Source of the DNA: Brachypodium distachyon
Lineage: Eukaryota; Streptophyta; Magnoliopsida; Poales; Poaceae
Direction: 5' to 3'
DNA length: 64,000 nucleotides
Assembly: GCF_000005505.3 (NCBI RefSeq)
Contig: NC_016132.3
Location: 34,610,914 to 34,674,913, forward strand
The notes below the pieces were generated by a model that worked only from the letters and a program-made list of their open reading frames with translations, did no database searches and was not told the origin of the DNA. How positions within the stretch are numbered: position 1 is the stretch's first letter; each line of letters begins with the position of its first letter. This document shows, in pieces, positions 26,175-39,422 of the stretch. A program made the translations under genes and the position numbers.

Positions 26175-26480
26175 CATTTTTAAATATAAGGTTCTAACTT
26201 TGTCCCAAGTCAAATTTCTTATAGTGTAACCAAGTTTATAGACAAATGTATTAACATCTAGAATATCAAATAAATATACTACTCTGATCCATATTAATTG
26301 TCTCAAATTTGCGATGTAATATTTCGACAAGTAATATGGATTAGAGAGAGTATGAAAGCATACATCTTGATGTGTTTAATAAAACTAATTTAGAATCAGA
26401 AAGATTGGTAAAAACATTATAAACTTGGTCAAAATTTAAGAAGTTTGACTTGGCACAAGGATAAGACTTCTTACATTAGG
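26175..26480. mobile_element. Decayed MITE carrying a nested Stowaway
   Basis: The outer element has inverted ends around aaggttctaactttgtcccaa and its imperfect complement near 26430-26475. A small 73-bp MITE with ctctgatccatatta / taatatggattagag ends sits inside it (listed separately). Outer edges are approximate. Confidence 0.5.
26280..26352. mobile_element. Nested 73-bp Stowaway-type MITE
   Basis: TA-bounded and short. Its TIRs are ctctgatccatattaattgt at the left and the complementary caagtaatatggattagaga at the right. It lies inside the older element spanning about 26175-26480. Confidence 0.6.
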
Positions 26481-27049
26481 AACACTTTTGGCCAGTGCAG
26501 CCAATGGGCAGTGGTTAATGTGCACCTGAACCAGCAGTGACACACTGAAGATGGCTGCTGCTAGGGATGCGAACACGATCCCTCACATGTCCCACTTCAG
26601 TCCAATCTCCAAATCTTAGGTCATAATTTTAAGCCTATCCGCTTGCATTCCTAGCTCCAGCAGCATGGCACAAAGATGATGAACCCTAATACCAGGGACT
26701 AGGGCATCCAGGCATTCAGATCATAACTGGTGGAACTGAGAAATTCAACCGACTATCATCTATCAATTTCATTCATACCCTATATTATTCCACTCTTAGA
26801 ACACATATATACATGTTCATGGCTGCTTCCAACAGCATCTGCGCTTGCTTGTTTCTACCGCCTTGCCCTATCTGTAGCCAAGCTATTGCAGGTGCCTCTC
26901 TTTCAATTTTCCCAGCCACAATACAAGGAATGCCTTCCTGTTGCTTATGGGGCTTCGAATTGGGCCCAAATGGTTCGGCCCTGGGTGCCTTTAAACTGTC
27001 ATCTAGCAACTATCTACACTTTGCACAATAGCTGAATCCACAAGGGCAA

Positions 27050-30000
27050 TTAGCTCAGATCGAAACCAGCTTCTGAGTTTATTGCGTACAACAATTTGGT
27101 TTGCATCTGCTCCTTCCTGTTCAGCATGAACCAGGGGTCCGTTAGTCAGGTTGAAATGAATCAATGAGCACGTAGAATTCGAAAGAATACATGGGGTTGG
27201 TTACTATGGTTTACTGACGTTCTGTATGGAGGGAGCTTCAGGAGGTTCATGCACGTAGCAGAAGTGGGCAAGCGGTCTCCATGCTCCTCTACGCCCGGGA
27301 CACCAGCTCTGTTCAAAATGAGTTCAAGATAAAAAATTCCCAACAGAACAAGAGATGAAAGATAGATATACAGGTGTATTGAACCTCTGAATGCAGAATT
27401 TTGGATCAAGGTATTCGAATCCAAGGAGTGGTCCACGAGAGCATCCAGTCACAAATCTGCGCATTTATTGTCATGTGCATAACAAGATTAAAAGAATGCA
27501 GATTGATATAACAGATTATGATTATGTTTTCATCTGATCACAAGTTAACTCAGGCTTATGCATAGTTGCGAAGGAAAGCAGACGCAGGCAGAGCAGTCCA
27601 AAGCAAAGAGATGAATTCTAAACATTCAAGCTCCTGGAGTAAAGAGAGTGTAAACCAATCAATCAGCAAAACTTAATGGACAATCTCCTTATTCCCAGGT
27701 AATAATAATTAGGCCAGTTCAAAATCGGTTTCAGATGGAACCGTGGAAACAGTCAGGAAGCATCCCAGTTCAAGTTCCGTCTATAACTGCAAACCCACCT
27801 TCTTAGCAAGTATTCCCTCCATCCGGAAATAACTGACTCGGATTTGTCTACACTAAAACGCGTCTAGATACATACGAATCTATACAAATCCGAATCACTT
27901 ATTTCCAGACGGAGGGAGCAGAAAATTTTGTGTTGTTGGTTTCCACGGTTTGGATCCAAACTGTTTCTGAACATCCCTAACAATAATCAATAATACTAAG
28001 AAACAGTGAAAGTAATAAACATTAGTTGCATGAAGTCCTTTGGGTCGAAAAGGAAAAAGGAGACAATTAACTTATACTCCCTCCATCCCGAATTAACTGA
28101 TGTGGATTTGTATAAGAATCTATACAAATCCACATCAGTTAATTCGGCACAGAGGGAGTAAAACAAATGACACTCATGCTGCAAAAAAAGGAGGGAGTAA
28201 CATACTTGAGAAACTTTTTCTGATTATCTGAACTCAAGCTCTTTAAAACCTCCCAGAACATATCAATAATCTCATGATCCTGAAAGGAAATCGTAATTAA
28301 TCCTTCTCTAAAGTGTGAAGACAAAAATAAGCTCACCATTGAAATAAAAATAGCATAAAAACATAAAGATCTCATGACTCGATGCAAGCAGCTCTGCACC
28401 TAGCTAAAATTATATTCAAATTGGTATTTGTGCTATATTGCTACATGAATTGTCATCAAAATAAGTTCCGTACAACCCAGTCTGGATAAAATCAAAATTA
28501 AAACTTTGGGACATGGCCTGAACTAGCTAGTTTTGATATTTCAGTTTATGTGAACCTTTCGAAGCTGACTCATGACTCAAATTGATACTCCCTCCATCCC
28601 ATATTAAGTGTCGAAATATTACATGTATCTAGACGCGTTTTAGTGTGTAGATGCATCCATATTTAGACAAATTTAAGACACTTAATATGGGACGGAGGGA
28701 GTACATAGTGAGCAACTAAATGGTTTGTGGATGCGTGGTATTCAGCATATTTCAATCTTGTCACAGCAGAAGAAAAACATTACTGGTCCCCACATCTATT
28801 GATATCGTTTTAATAAGATATAGACAAAGAATGTTCTCATAGCACAACTTCCATTATTGGAAATTGAGGGGTGGCCGATATGACTGCATCTATTTAGTAA
28901 TAGAAGGATAGCCTGCCACAAAGTTTTGATACGAATGCTAGCAGCATCTGGGTAATGGAAGGATGGCCTTTCTTACATAACCAAGTAAACTTACCGGATG
29001 ATAACCTCCAGCGTAGTTGGTGTTCAAGCGCAAGTCATCAATGTCCAAGCTTTCCAGAGAGCCAGATATGAGAAGCTGCAGGAGCAAAATACACAAGCGA
29101 CCATCACAAAAATCAAATGAATATGTATGCTAATGCTAGCAAAGAATAACCTTATAACAACAAAAATATGCACATCAAAATGTAATTCAGCAACTAAAGA
29201 CACACGTAAAACTTCTCTTAACCACAGGAAAACCACAAAAAAGCCCAAACAGCAACACACCATTTGATAACAAGACAGAAGTCACATTTGCATTCACTTA
29301 CAGACTTTTTTTAATGGATTAAAACTACGTCTCCCTACTTGTAAAGGAAATGCAACTGGAAAGTCATAAGTACCTGAATTTCATGTTCATTGAACATATC
29401 GATCCAGTCCTTCGGTATAAGTTGTTGAAATCCTCTCAAAAAGTGTGTACTTTGTCCACGGATCTGTGATCAAAACAAAAGGAAAATATTTAGGAAAGAA
29501 TTACATGGTAAGCAAATGACAGAACTACATTATTTTTACCTGATAATTTAATCGATGGTTGGCAACAAGGTGGATAAACATAATAACATTACTATTAGTA
29601 ACACGCATCTCTCTCCCGCCAGGAAGCAGCTCTTCTTCAGATTGTTCACCATATTCATTATTCACGATTACAAAGTACAACTCCAGATCTGAGAGGTCGC
29701 CATGATAATGCTGAGCACAGAAAAGAAGATATTATAACGCAAAATGACCAGGCGATGACAAAAACTTCCCCAAAGTAAAGTGGATACACATACTGTCATA
29801 TATCCTACAAATGCATCTCATGCTACAAAGACAAGATACCCCCAAATTATCTAGATTGCATCCTCACAGTTAAAGCGGGGAAAAAAAATATTTTTTAGCC
29901 GTACAATAACTTGGTAAGCTGTATTCAAATACTAAAGTCATGACAGTTTCACAGACCAAAACGAAAGATAAACACTTCATCAGTAGTGCTTGAAATCAGA

Positions 30001-33000
30001 AGCTCAACCACATGCAACATTTGGAAAGATGGCCTCTAAACCTGCAGATAACAATTTTCTTCACACATTGATGCAAATAACAATATAGATTCCACTCAAT
30101 TTTCTTCTCCCGTTGGAAACGAGTTTATTAGCTGGTCAGTCGGCCATGGATTCCACCCCAACATCAGTCAGGAAGGGCTTCTCCTCGTTGATAATGCTTG
30201 AGTTGGTGGATCTTGAAGCAGCGTAACAATGCGGTCTTCAACAGAGAGAGGCCTAGAATCACTACGCAGCTCCAAACTACCAAAACTGAGGCTAGATTGT
30301 GGGTTAAAGCAGGTGAAACTGGCCTCTAAGCATCACTACTGGCAGAGCATAGAGCTTAGCCGCTTGGGGGTATTGTGTGGGATGTGTTTGTACCTGGTTA
30401 CTTGTAGCCTTATGAATACCTTTTCTATCTATCAACGCCTTGAGATACAAAGCTTTTGCATTTTCTCGGAAAAAAGAAGTAAATAGGAATATATATCAAA
30501 CCTTTAAAAATAGAAGATGTCGATACAATTCAGGATCCAATGAGGGCAGATCATTCAAAAAATTGGACCTGATTGGCAATGGAAAAGTAGACATGGATGT
30601 TAAACTCTTTAAAAGTAAAGCACAAACAGCATAATGTTATACAATATGTGACATACTGATTATCTACAGATTTACAGATTTACAGAAGAGCAAAATCACA
30701 AGTCATTCCAACATGGTCCAATAGTCAACATAAGTATTTTTGTTGCGAGTTAGTTAAGAGAGAGAGAGAGAGAGCTACTTCTGTTTCAGCTTGCTCAAGA
30801 AGAAGGTTGCAAACGGTAAATCGACGAGTATGCCCTCATACATTGCCTGAAAGACACGAATCAAGCACATGTCAGACGACAACCCGGTTGACTTGCTAAC
30901 TAGTTAAAGGAAGATGCATAGCTAATGTGGTTGCCCTTATAGAAATTTGGGACAAAAAGTAGAAAAATAGATCACAAGCCTGCAGCACCAAATAAGGCTA
31001 ATCAGACTACATTACTAACTTCTGCATTGATGGATATCCTATCAATGCATATCCATTGCATTTTTGTAGGCATTGGCACATATTCTACAATGCTGCTACC
31101 TACCGTACCGCAATAATCGAGAATACCAACAGCTTTAAGCACAATACGCATGTCCCTAAAAGCCCAATATGCATTCAATGAAGGAAAAATCTCAGAAAAT
31201 GTTGCGACACTAGTATCAAAATACTTGCATGCCACTAGAAGATCAGAATACCAGATATAAAAGTTAAAGAAGTTCTTTAAACTAAGCCCCAACAGGTCGA
31301 ATACCTGCTCAGCAATGGCAAAGAGAAGATATATGATCAAAGTACCTTCCCGAGGAGACTCCCAAGAAAACGGAAATACTGCAGATGATGTTCATGAACC
31401 AATCCTGATCCAGGGTTGGGGTACAGAAGATGATCAACCGTTTCCTACAGAAGGAAAAAGATGTGATGTATCATATAGAGCAAGCGAGGAATCGCTTTAT
31501 AGTTTATCTACCAGCTTTAAGCTATTGCAGCTACCAGCACACTACTCACACATCAGAACGAGTTTATGACTAACTGACAACATTGTATTGGATCAACAAA
31601 ATAGTATCATACCTTGAATAGGCCATACTGCACATCAAAAGCAGCACGAGTGATATTTTCCATGAAATCTTTGAAAATTCCACCTCCATCAATTCCAGCT
31701 TCTTCCACACCGTGCTCATTAACAAATGCTACTCGGATCTACAAGCATCAAGATTAATTGAAAAATCAGAAAACTGAATTTCCTGTACCTTACGAAAACA
31801 TGTATTAAATCAAGGACTGAAGATGAAAGATAGTGTCATACCGGTCCTTTAAGATCTTCTTCAGATAGCAAGCTTAGCTGATCAAAAGCATCCTCCAGAA
31901 GTCGACTTCTTCTTATTTTGAACCGATGTCTTGTCAAGGCAGAATGGGATGTCGCCGATTGTTTAGAATTTGCCAGTTGCGACTGTTTGCAGAAACAAAA
32001 ACTTTTAAGACATTGCCCGAAGAGAGGCACCAGCCTTATTCAATATTTACACAAAATCAGTAATAACGTACAGTAAATATTCTGACTCTAATGGTAAAAG
32101 GCGCCAGAAAGGGAGCAAGCTTTATAATTTCTGATGCTCGAGTGTTGCCAAGTATCGCCTGAAAAACATATACACAATGTTGAAGATATGTATAGTTCTG
32201 AATTATATGTTTCGATAATTCAAGCAGCGCATAGGGTCCACTACCTGTGAGACAAAATTTTCACTTGTTGCTTCTTGAGAATAGAAATCACTTTCGGAAG
32301 TGAATGGGAGCCGGTTGTTCCAGTCTTGCAACTGCAATTAGGTACAAATATTTAGTTTAAATAATATACTTCATCCAAGAAACAATACATGAGTAGCAAT
32401 AACTTGTGGGAAATGACTAACAGACAAGTATGACCGGAGAAGAGAATCTGTATCCCACAATCTAGAAGATAAACTAGATATGGCCGTGTTTGATAAACAA
32501 AAAAAAATCTAACTGTGTCTGGTAAACGAAAGCCAATGTCCACTCCAACAATTTTGTAGCTCAAAATCATGGATGGCTCATGCAAAAAAAGGCTTCAATG
32601 TAAAAACAAGGACAGCTTCTACTGCTTATCACGTGTGCACTGTCCACAGATACGTCAGTATGCAACAGGTACTGAAACTACAATATCAGATGTATTTTAT
32701 CTGCACCTGATGTAAGCATTCTGGTTAAAAGCACTATGACAGGAGGCAATCACTATACAGAAACTGGATTTTAAGACAAATAAACAGAAACAATAACATG
32801 GTATATGAAGGCAGAAATGTCTACCTGTGTGAGTAATTCAGATAACCCAATCCTTGCCCGACTCTTAAGATTATCAATGGACATTTTCTTAAGACCTAAA
32901 AGATTGGGTAACGCTTTCTGAGTAGGAGAGGTATGTGAAGGAATAATCCAAAGAAGCTGCCATAAAGCCTGCACATTGAAGTGGAACTCTTGTCAATGTA

Positions 33001-36000
33001 ACACCAAACATGAGATATATCAGCAACAGCTCTGACGTTTTCAGAATTTCTAAATTCAGCAGGTGGATGGCCTGGTAAAAAAAATGATAATACAGTGAGG
33101 ATATTGTCTTGTGTATACCTGCTTTAGAATGAGAATTAGGGACTTCAAATCTTTAAGTGAAAGAGGTTTCTGTTGTTCGTAGAATTCCTCATTATCAACG
33201 ATCTTTAACATGTACCTGGTACAAGGTAAAATAACAGAGCATCGATGATGTGAATCCTGATTAAAGTACTACTCCCTCCGTCCCATATTAAGTGCCGAAA
33301 TATTACATGTATCTAGACGCTTTTTAGGTATAGACACATCCATATTTGGATAAATTTGAGTCACTTTAATATGGGACGGAGGAGTATTATTTTCCACATT
33401 TCAATTACTTGACAAGTACAAAAAATAAGTACTCCCTCCGATCCATAATAAGTGTCTTGGACTTGGTACAAAGTTGTACTAGCTTTGTACTAAATCCAAG
33501 ACACTTATTATGGATCGGAGGGAGTATGTTATAGGTAACAGTATGTGACAGAATGAAATAGGCGGTCTTACCTGTATATAGGACAAAACACAGACACAGG
33601 CAGAAGCCAACCAGGAGCATCTGCAGGCAAAGGAGAGATATACTTCGAAAAATATGGCCATCTTTGGTTTTCATGGCATCGCTTTATAAAATTCCATAGC
33701 GCAGGAACAATATCAGTACGGTAGGCCAGCACAGTCATAGTTACATCTAGAGGCAATGTGTTGAACATGACGTGAAGAAAAGCACAAATAGACCCGACAG
33801 CTTCCACCTCAGCATCTGATGGTCCAGATGGATCAGAATAGTTCGTGCTTAATGTGCCTCTGAACAGAGCATTCACCTATAATGATACAGGCTGGGGTCA
33901 AACAGGAGAAAGCAAAACATGGAGCCCAATCATCTTGAAGAGAATAACTTTCATATGGGTGTCCAGCATACCAAATGTTCAAGCAACCTTGAATTTGAAT
34001 CAAATGCTGCAGTTATCTGTCTTTGCAAATCAACATCAAGACCACTTTTAACATCGACATCCATGGGCATGTCATCGTCATCATCAGCCCCTTTACATGA
34101 TTTAAAGAGAAAACAACTCGCGTAAGACTCCATTACAGAAAGATATTTGAAGTTAACAAGGTGCCAATAGGAACAAATCGTAAGCTACAAAAGAGCGCCA
34201 GAGTACTACTGATATAAATTTGTTTAACATTTGTTGTGTCATAGAAGTCCTGAAAAATCAGACCAGGCATGACATGTTGTGTGCTCTGATGGTTCTGATT
34301 TCTGAAGGTATGGATGTAAGATGCATTCAAGCTGCCAAATGTCTTGGTACACGCGGTTGTAACTTGTATCTACACCTATCATGTGTTGAGGTACTTGTAC
34401 CTCTAAAGTTTGAATGGTGCTACTACATGGAAATATAAGAGTGCATGCAAAATTTGTGTTGGACTGAAGAGGTATCCTGGACAATTATTGGTATGGCCCA
34501 TTAGGCCCACCTAACTAGATATATATATATATATGTGTGTGTGTGTGGGTGTGTTCTCTCCCTGGGCTTTAACCCTAGCCGCCACTGTAAACTGAGAGGT
34601 GAGCTCCTGCCCTTGTGACTACATGGTATCAGAGCCAAGTTCACAGTTAGGATAGGCAGGCTGAGAGGGAGAGAATCCTGTTCCTAGATCTGCTTAGGAT
34701 AGGAGAAGCAGGGGTGAAGGAGAGAGCGGCTGGAGCAGCAAGCAACAGGAGGTGCATCTCAAGCGGAAGAGATGGGAAATGTCACCAAGGTGTTGGAGCA
34801 GCTGGTTGAGCTTCTCACTGCCAAGGCAGATGGTGCCTCATCCACAGGTATTTCTGTTCCACAGCCTGAAGTAGTTCAAAAGGTGGAGTTGATGCCAAAT
34901 GACATCAAGCTAGAGGGAGTCTCAAACTATTTGAGCTGGTCTAGAAGGGGGCTGCTGATTTTGGGGACAAAAGGGCTGATAGGCTACGTGAAGGGTGAAG
35001 TGAGAGAGCCAGTGGATAAGCTGGGGGAAGAATGGAAGAAGTGGAGTATTGTTGATTCGCTGGTGCAGGCATGGATGCTGAACTCTTTAACTCCAACCAT
35101 TGCTGCTTCTGTGGAGTCATTATCCAGTGCAGTAGAGATGTGGATGACCCTGGAAACAATGTATTCAGGCAAAGGAAATGTGATGGTGATAGCCCAGGTG
35201 GAGGATATGGTGCATGATATGAAGCAAGGAGAGAGATCGGTGCTGGAATATGTGACAGAACTGCAGCATCTTTGGACTGATTTAGATTACTACGATCCAT
35301 TGGAGTTGTCACATGCTGAATGTGTGTTGGCTGCTCAAAAATGGATTGAGCGCAGGCGGGTAATGAAATTTCTCAAGGGGCTGAACCCGGAATTTGAAGG
35401 GAGGCGTGCTGGACTGTGTGATCAACCCACTCTTCCTTCACTCAAGGAGACCATAGCAGCAATGGCTCAGGAGGAGGTGAGGAGGTGAGACTAAAGATGA
35501 CGAAGAGTGAAGGGACTGTTCAGGGACGTTCAGCATTTGTTGCAACTGAAAGAAAAGAGACAAGGGACTGTTTTAATTGTGGGATAACAGGCCATCTGAG
35601 TTATGAATGCACAGCTCCAAGGCGTGGAAGAGGGAGAGGCTATAACAAGGGAAGTTACCGAGGTGGAAGAGGTAGAGGTGGCCACAACAACTCTGGACCT
35701 TCAAGGGCACATGTGGCAGCTGCAGAACAGGAAACTGCAAGTGCATCGCAGGGGAGTTGAAGAACAAAGGTCAGGTGGACAACAACTTCGGAAACTTTGC
35801 TCATGCTGTCTACACAAAAGAAGGTAACTCTACAAATGCATCTATATTTCCCCATAAATCCTTCTCAGATTGGATACTCGATTCTGGAGCTTCAAAACAT
35901 GTTGCGGGAACTCTCAATGAATTTGATTCATATATCCAGTATCCACCTGAACATAATGAAACAATTCAAACTGTTGATGGCACCTCACAACCAATAAAGG

Positions 36001-39000
36001 GAGTCGGAACAGTTCAGTGTACACTATGCATAAAATTGTCTTCAGTACTACATGTTCCAGCTTTTCCTGTTAATTTGGTGTCATTAAGCGCATTAATTGA
36101 CCAGCTGGACTGCAGGATAACACTTGACAAATACATGTGTTTGATTCAGGGGAGGCAGATTGGCAGGAAGCTTGGGACAGGAACCAGGCATAATGGGCTG
36201 TGGTATATGAACAGAGGGGCATCCAGAAGCACGGTGCTTGCAGCCATGCTGGGAGAAAGGGAGACGATGGCGATTATCCATCATTGTCGAATGGGTCACG
36301 TGTCTTCGAGAAAATGGGTAGAGTGTTTCCTGATGTAATGAGTGGGGTTGATAAGAACAAACTTAAGTGTGATGCATGTGAATATGCAAAACACACAAGA
36401 ACCACTTACGTTAGCAGGGGTCTTAGAAGTATCTCTCCATTTATGTTAATCCATTCTGATGTATGGACATGTCCAGTTGTTTCTGTCAGTGGGATGAAAT
36501 ATTTTGTGACATTTATTGACTACAATACTCGTATGACATGGATTTATCTCATGCGACATAAAGATGAGGTATTCCAATGCTTCCAGGATTTCTACTCCTA
36601 TGTGAACACTCAATTTCATGTGCAGGTGCAAGCGATCCGGACTGATAATGGGACAGAAAGGTATACTGCATCAGACTTCTTGCCCAGATACCCAACCACA
36701 GAATGGAGTTGCGGAGAGAAAGAATCGCCATATTCCGGAAGTTGCTCGCTCCTTAATGTTTACAATGAATGTTCCAAAGTTTTTGTGGAATGAAGCTGTA
36801 ATGACAGCAACTTATTTAATCAATCGTACTCCCTCAAGAGTTATTGGCATGAAGTCACCTTGTGAGATGCTACTAGGGGAGAACAAATTTTTGGTTCCAC
36901 TTAAGTTATTTGGCTGCACATGCTTTGTTCGAGATCATAGACCTACAGTGGGTAAGCTGGATCCGAAAGAAGTAAAGTGTATCTTTGTTGGCTATTCTGC
37001 AGGACAACGAGGTTATAAATGTAGTCCTATAGAACAAAGAACATTTGTTAGTATGGATGTTACCTTTTGGGAATCTGAACCTTACTATGGGGAGAAGACA
37101 GATCTGAGTGCTTTGTTTGAAGAGCTTGACCATCAGCCATTGTCTGCGGATGTTCAAGAAGGGGAGAATGGACACTCGCAACAAAGACTACCTCAGCAAA
37201 TAGTTGGGGGCCCTATTCCCATGGCTGTAGCTGAGGAAAATGAGCAGAGGTGGCCACGGGTCAATGAGGAAACTAATCTACAAGTGTATACGAGGAGGCG
37301 TCAAGGTGAAAACACTCAGCAAGGTCAAGTAATTCACAGGCAGGGGGAGCAAGGGGAATATAATCCGGTACAAGGGGAGCAATTTGATGATGGTCAAAAT
37401 ATTGACAGCTCGTCTGAAGGGAGTGCGCCTGAAGGGGATTCTCTAGATCTGCCCATTGCCTTGAGGAAAGGAACAAGGGAAGCAGCAAGTAGGCCAATCA
37501 ACCAGTATGGTTGTGAGCATGACATAGGCAATTATGTCTCCTATGCTGCCTTGTCTCCGTCGTTCAAGACTTTTGTGGCGTCCCTACAAACAGTGATTGT
37601 TCCTAAGGATTGGAGAGCTGCAAAGCAGGACCCAAAATGGTTTGGGGCCATGATAGATGAATTGGAGGCCTTGAGAAAGAATAAAACCTGGGAGCGAACT
37701 TATCTTCCCGAAGGGAAAAAAACTGTTGGATGCAAATGGGTGTTTACTGTAAAGCAAAACCCCGAAGGGAAGATTGAAAGATATAAAGCAAGGCTAGTAG
37801 CTAAAGGATACAGCCAGACATATGGTATTGATTACGATGAGACCTTTGCACCAGTTGCAAAAATGAACACCATAAGAATTTTAATATCATGTGCTGCTAA
37901 TTTTGGTTGGCCACTGCACCAACTCGATGTTAAAAATGCTTTCTTACATAGCGACCTACAAGAAGAGGTGTACATGGAGATTCCACCTGGTTTCTCTACA
38001 CCTAAAATGGCTGGGAAGGTATGTAGATCGAAGAAGTCTCTTTATGGCCTAAAACAGTCTCCAAGAGCATGGTTTGACAGATTTAGGCAAGCAGTGTGTT
38101 CTATGGGTTACAGGCAGTGTAATGGAGATCACACCATTTTTTACAAGCATTCCAAGCAACAGATCACTATACTCGCAGTTTATGTAGATGACATCATAAT
38201 TACAGGAGATTACAAAGAGGAAATAGCAAGACTGAAGAAGTGCTTAAGTGAGACGTTCGAGGTTAAGGATCTTGGTCAGCTTAAATATTTTCTTGGTATA
38301 GAAGTGGCCAGATCTCCTACAGGAATAGCTTTATCTCAGAGAAAATATACCTTAGATCTCTCGAGTGATGTGGGTATGTTCGGTTGTCGGGCAGATCCAA
38401 CTCCGATTAAACAGAACCACAAATTGGCAGCCCAAAGTGGTGAACCCGTGGACAGAGAGAAGTATCAGAAATTAGTTGGACAGCTCCTATACCTATGTCA
38501 CACAAGACCAGACATTGCATATGCAGTAAGCGTAGTAAGCAGATACATGCATGACCCAAGAAGTGGACATCTTGATGCAGTGCATCGCATTCTTAGATAT
38601 TTGAAAGGTTGTCCTGGCAAGGGATTGAGAGAAGTATCAGAAATTAGTTGGACAGCTCCTATACCTATGTCACACAAGACTAGACATTGCATATGCAGTA
38701 AGACAGATACATGCATGACCCAAGAAGTGGACATCTTGATGCAGTGCATCGCATTCTTAGATATTTGAAAGGTTGTCCTGGCAAGGGATTGATGTTTAAG
38801 GGTAATGGCCATCTGAATATAGATGGATACAGTGATGCAGATTGGGCGAGTTGCTTTGATGACAGGAGGTCAACCTCGGGATACTGCGTTTTTGTTGCTG
38901 GGAATCTGGTGTCTTGGAGAAGCAAGAAACAATCTGTGGTCTCTAAGTCAACTGCTGAAGCTAAGTTCAGAGCACTATCTCAAGGACTTAGTGAGATGTT

Positions 39001-39370
39001 GTGGGTGAGAAGCCTTCTGCTTGAACTGAAGGTATTTAGAGGTGGACCTCTAAATGTTTGGTGTGACAACAAGTCTGCTGTCAGCATTGCCAACAATCCC
39101 GCTCAGCATGATAGGACTAAACATGTTGAGATTGATCGGTTCTTCATTAAAGAAAAGCTAGATGAAAGAATTATCAAGATAACTCATGTGAGCTCAATGT
39201 GAGCTCAACGAACCAAGTGGCAGATTGTTTGACAAAAGGCTTGGGAACCAGAGAATGTAATCATGCTTGTGACAAGATGGGAATGATCGATATATATCAC
39301 CCATCTTGAGGGGGAGTGTTGGACTTAAGAGGTATCCTGGACATTTATTGGTATGGCCCATTAGGCCCAC

Positions 39371-39422
<52 letters not shown>

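Larger units (their letters stand above)
23086..27049. other. ECHIDNA 5' flank and repeat-bearing spacer
   Basis: 23086-23300 is GC-rich promoter and leader sequence of ECHIDNA. The rest has no supportable gene. It carries short retroelement-like tails (24350-24400 and about 24740-25380), nested MITEs (26175-26480), and the expected UPL6 3'UTR just right of 26780. Open frames here have no recognisable domain. Confidence 0.5.

Noticed and set aside
36618..38768. 716-codon frame as an independent host gene
   Set aside because: It is the copia integrase C-terminus and reverse transcriptase, inside a bounded LTR element.
34772..39202. Active retrotransposon
   Set aside because: Several frame changes and an internal duplication break gag and pol; the LTRs also differ.
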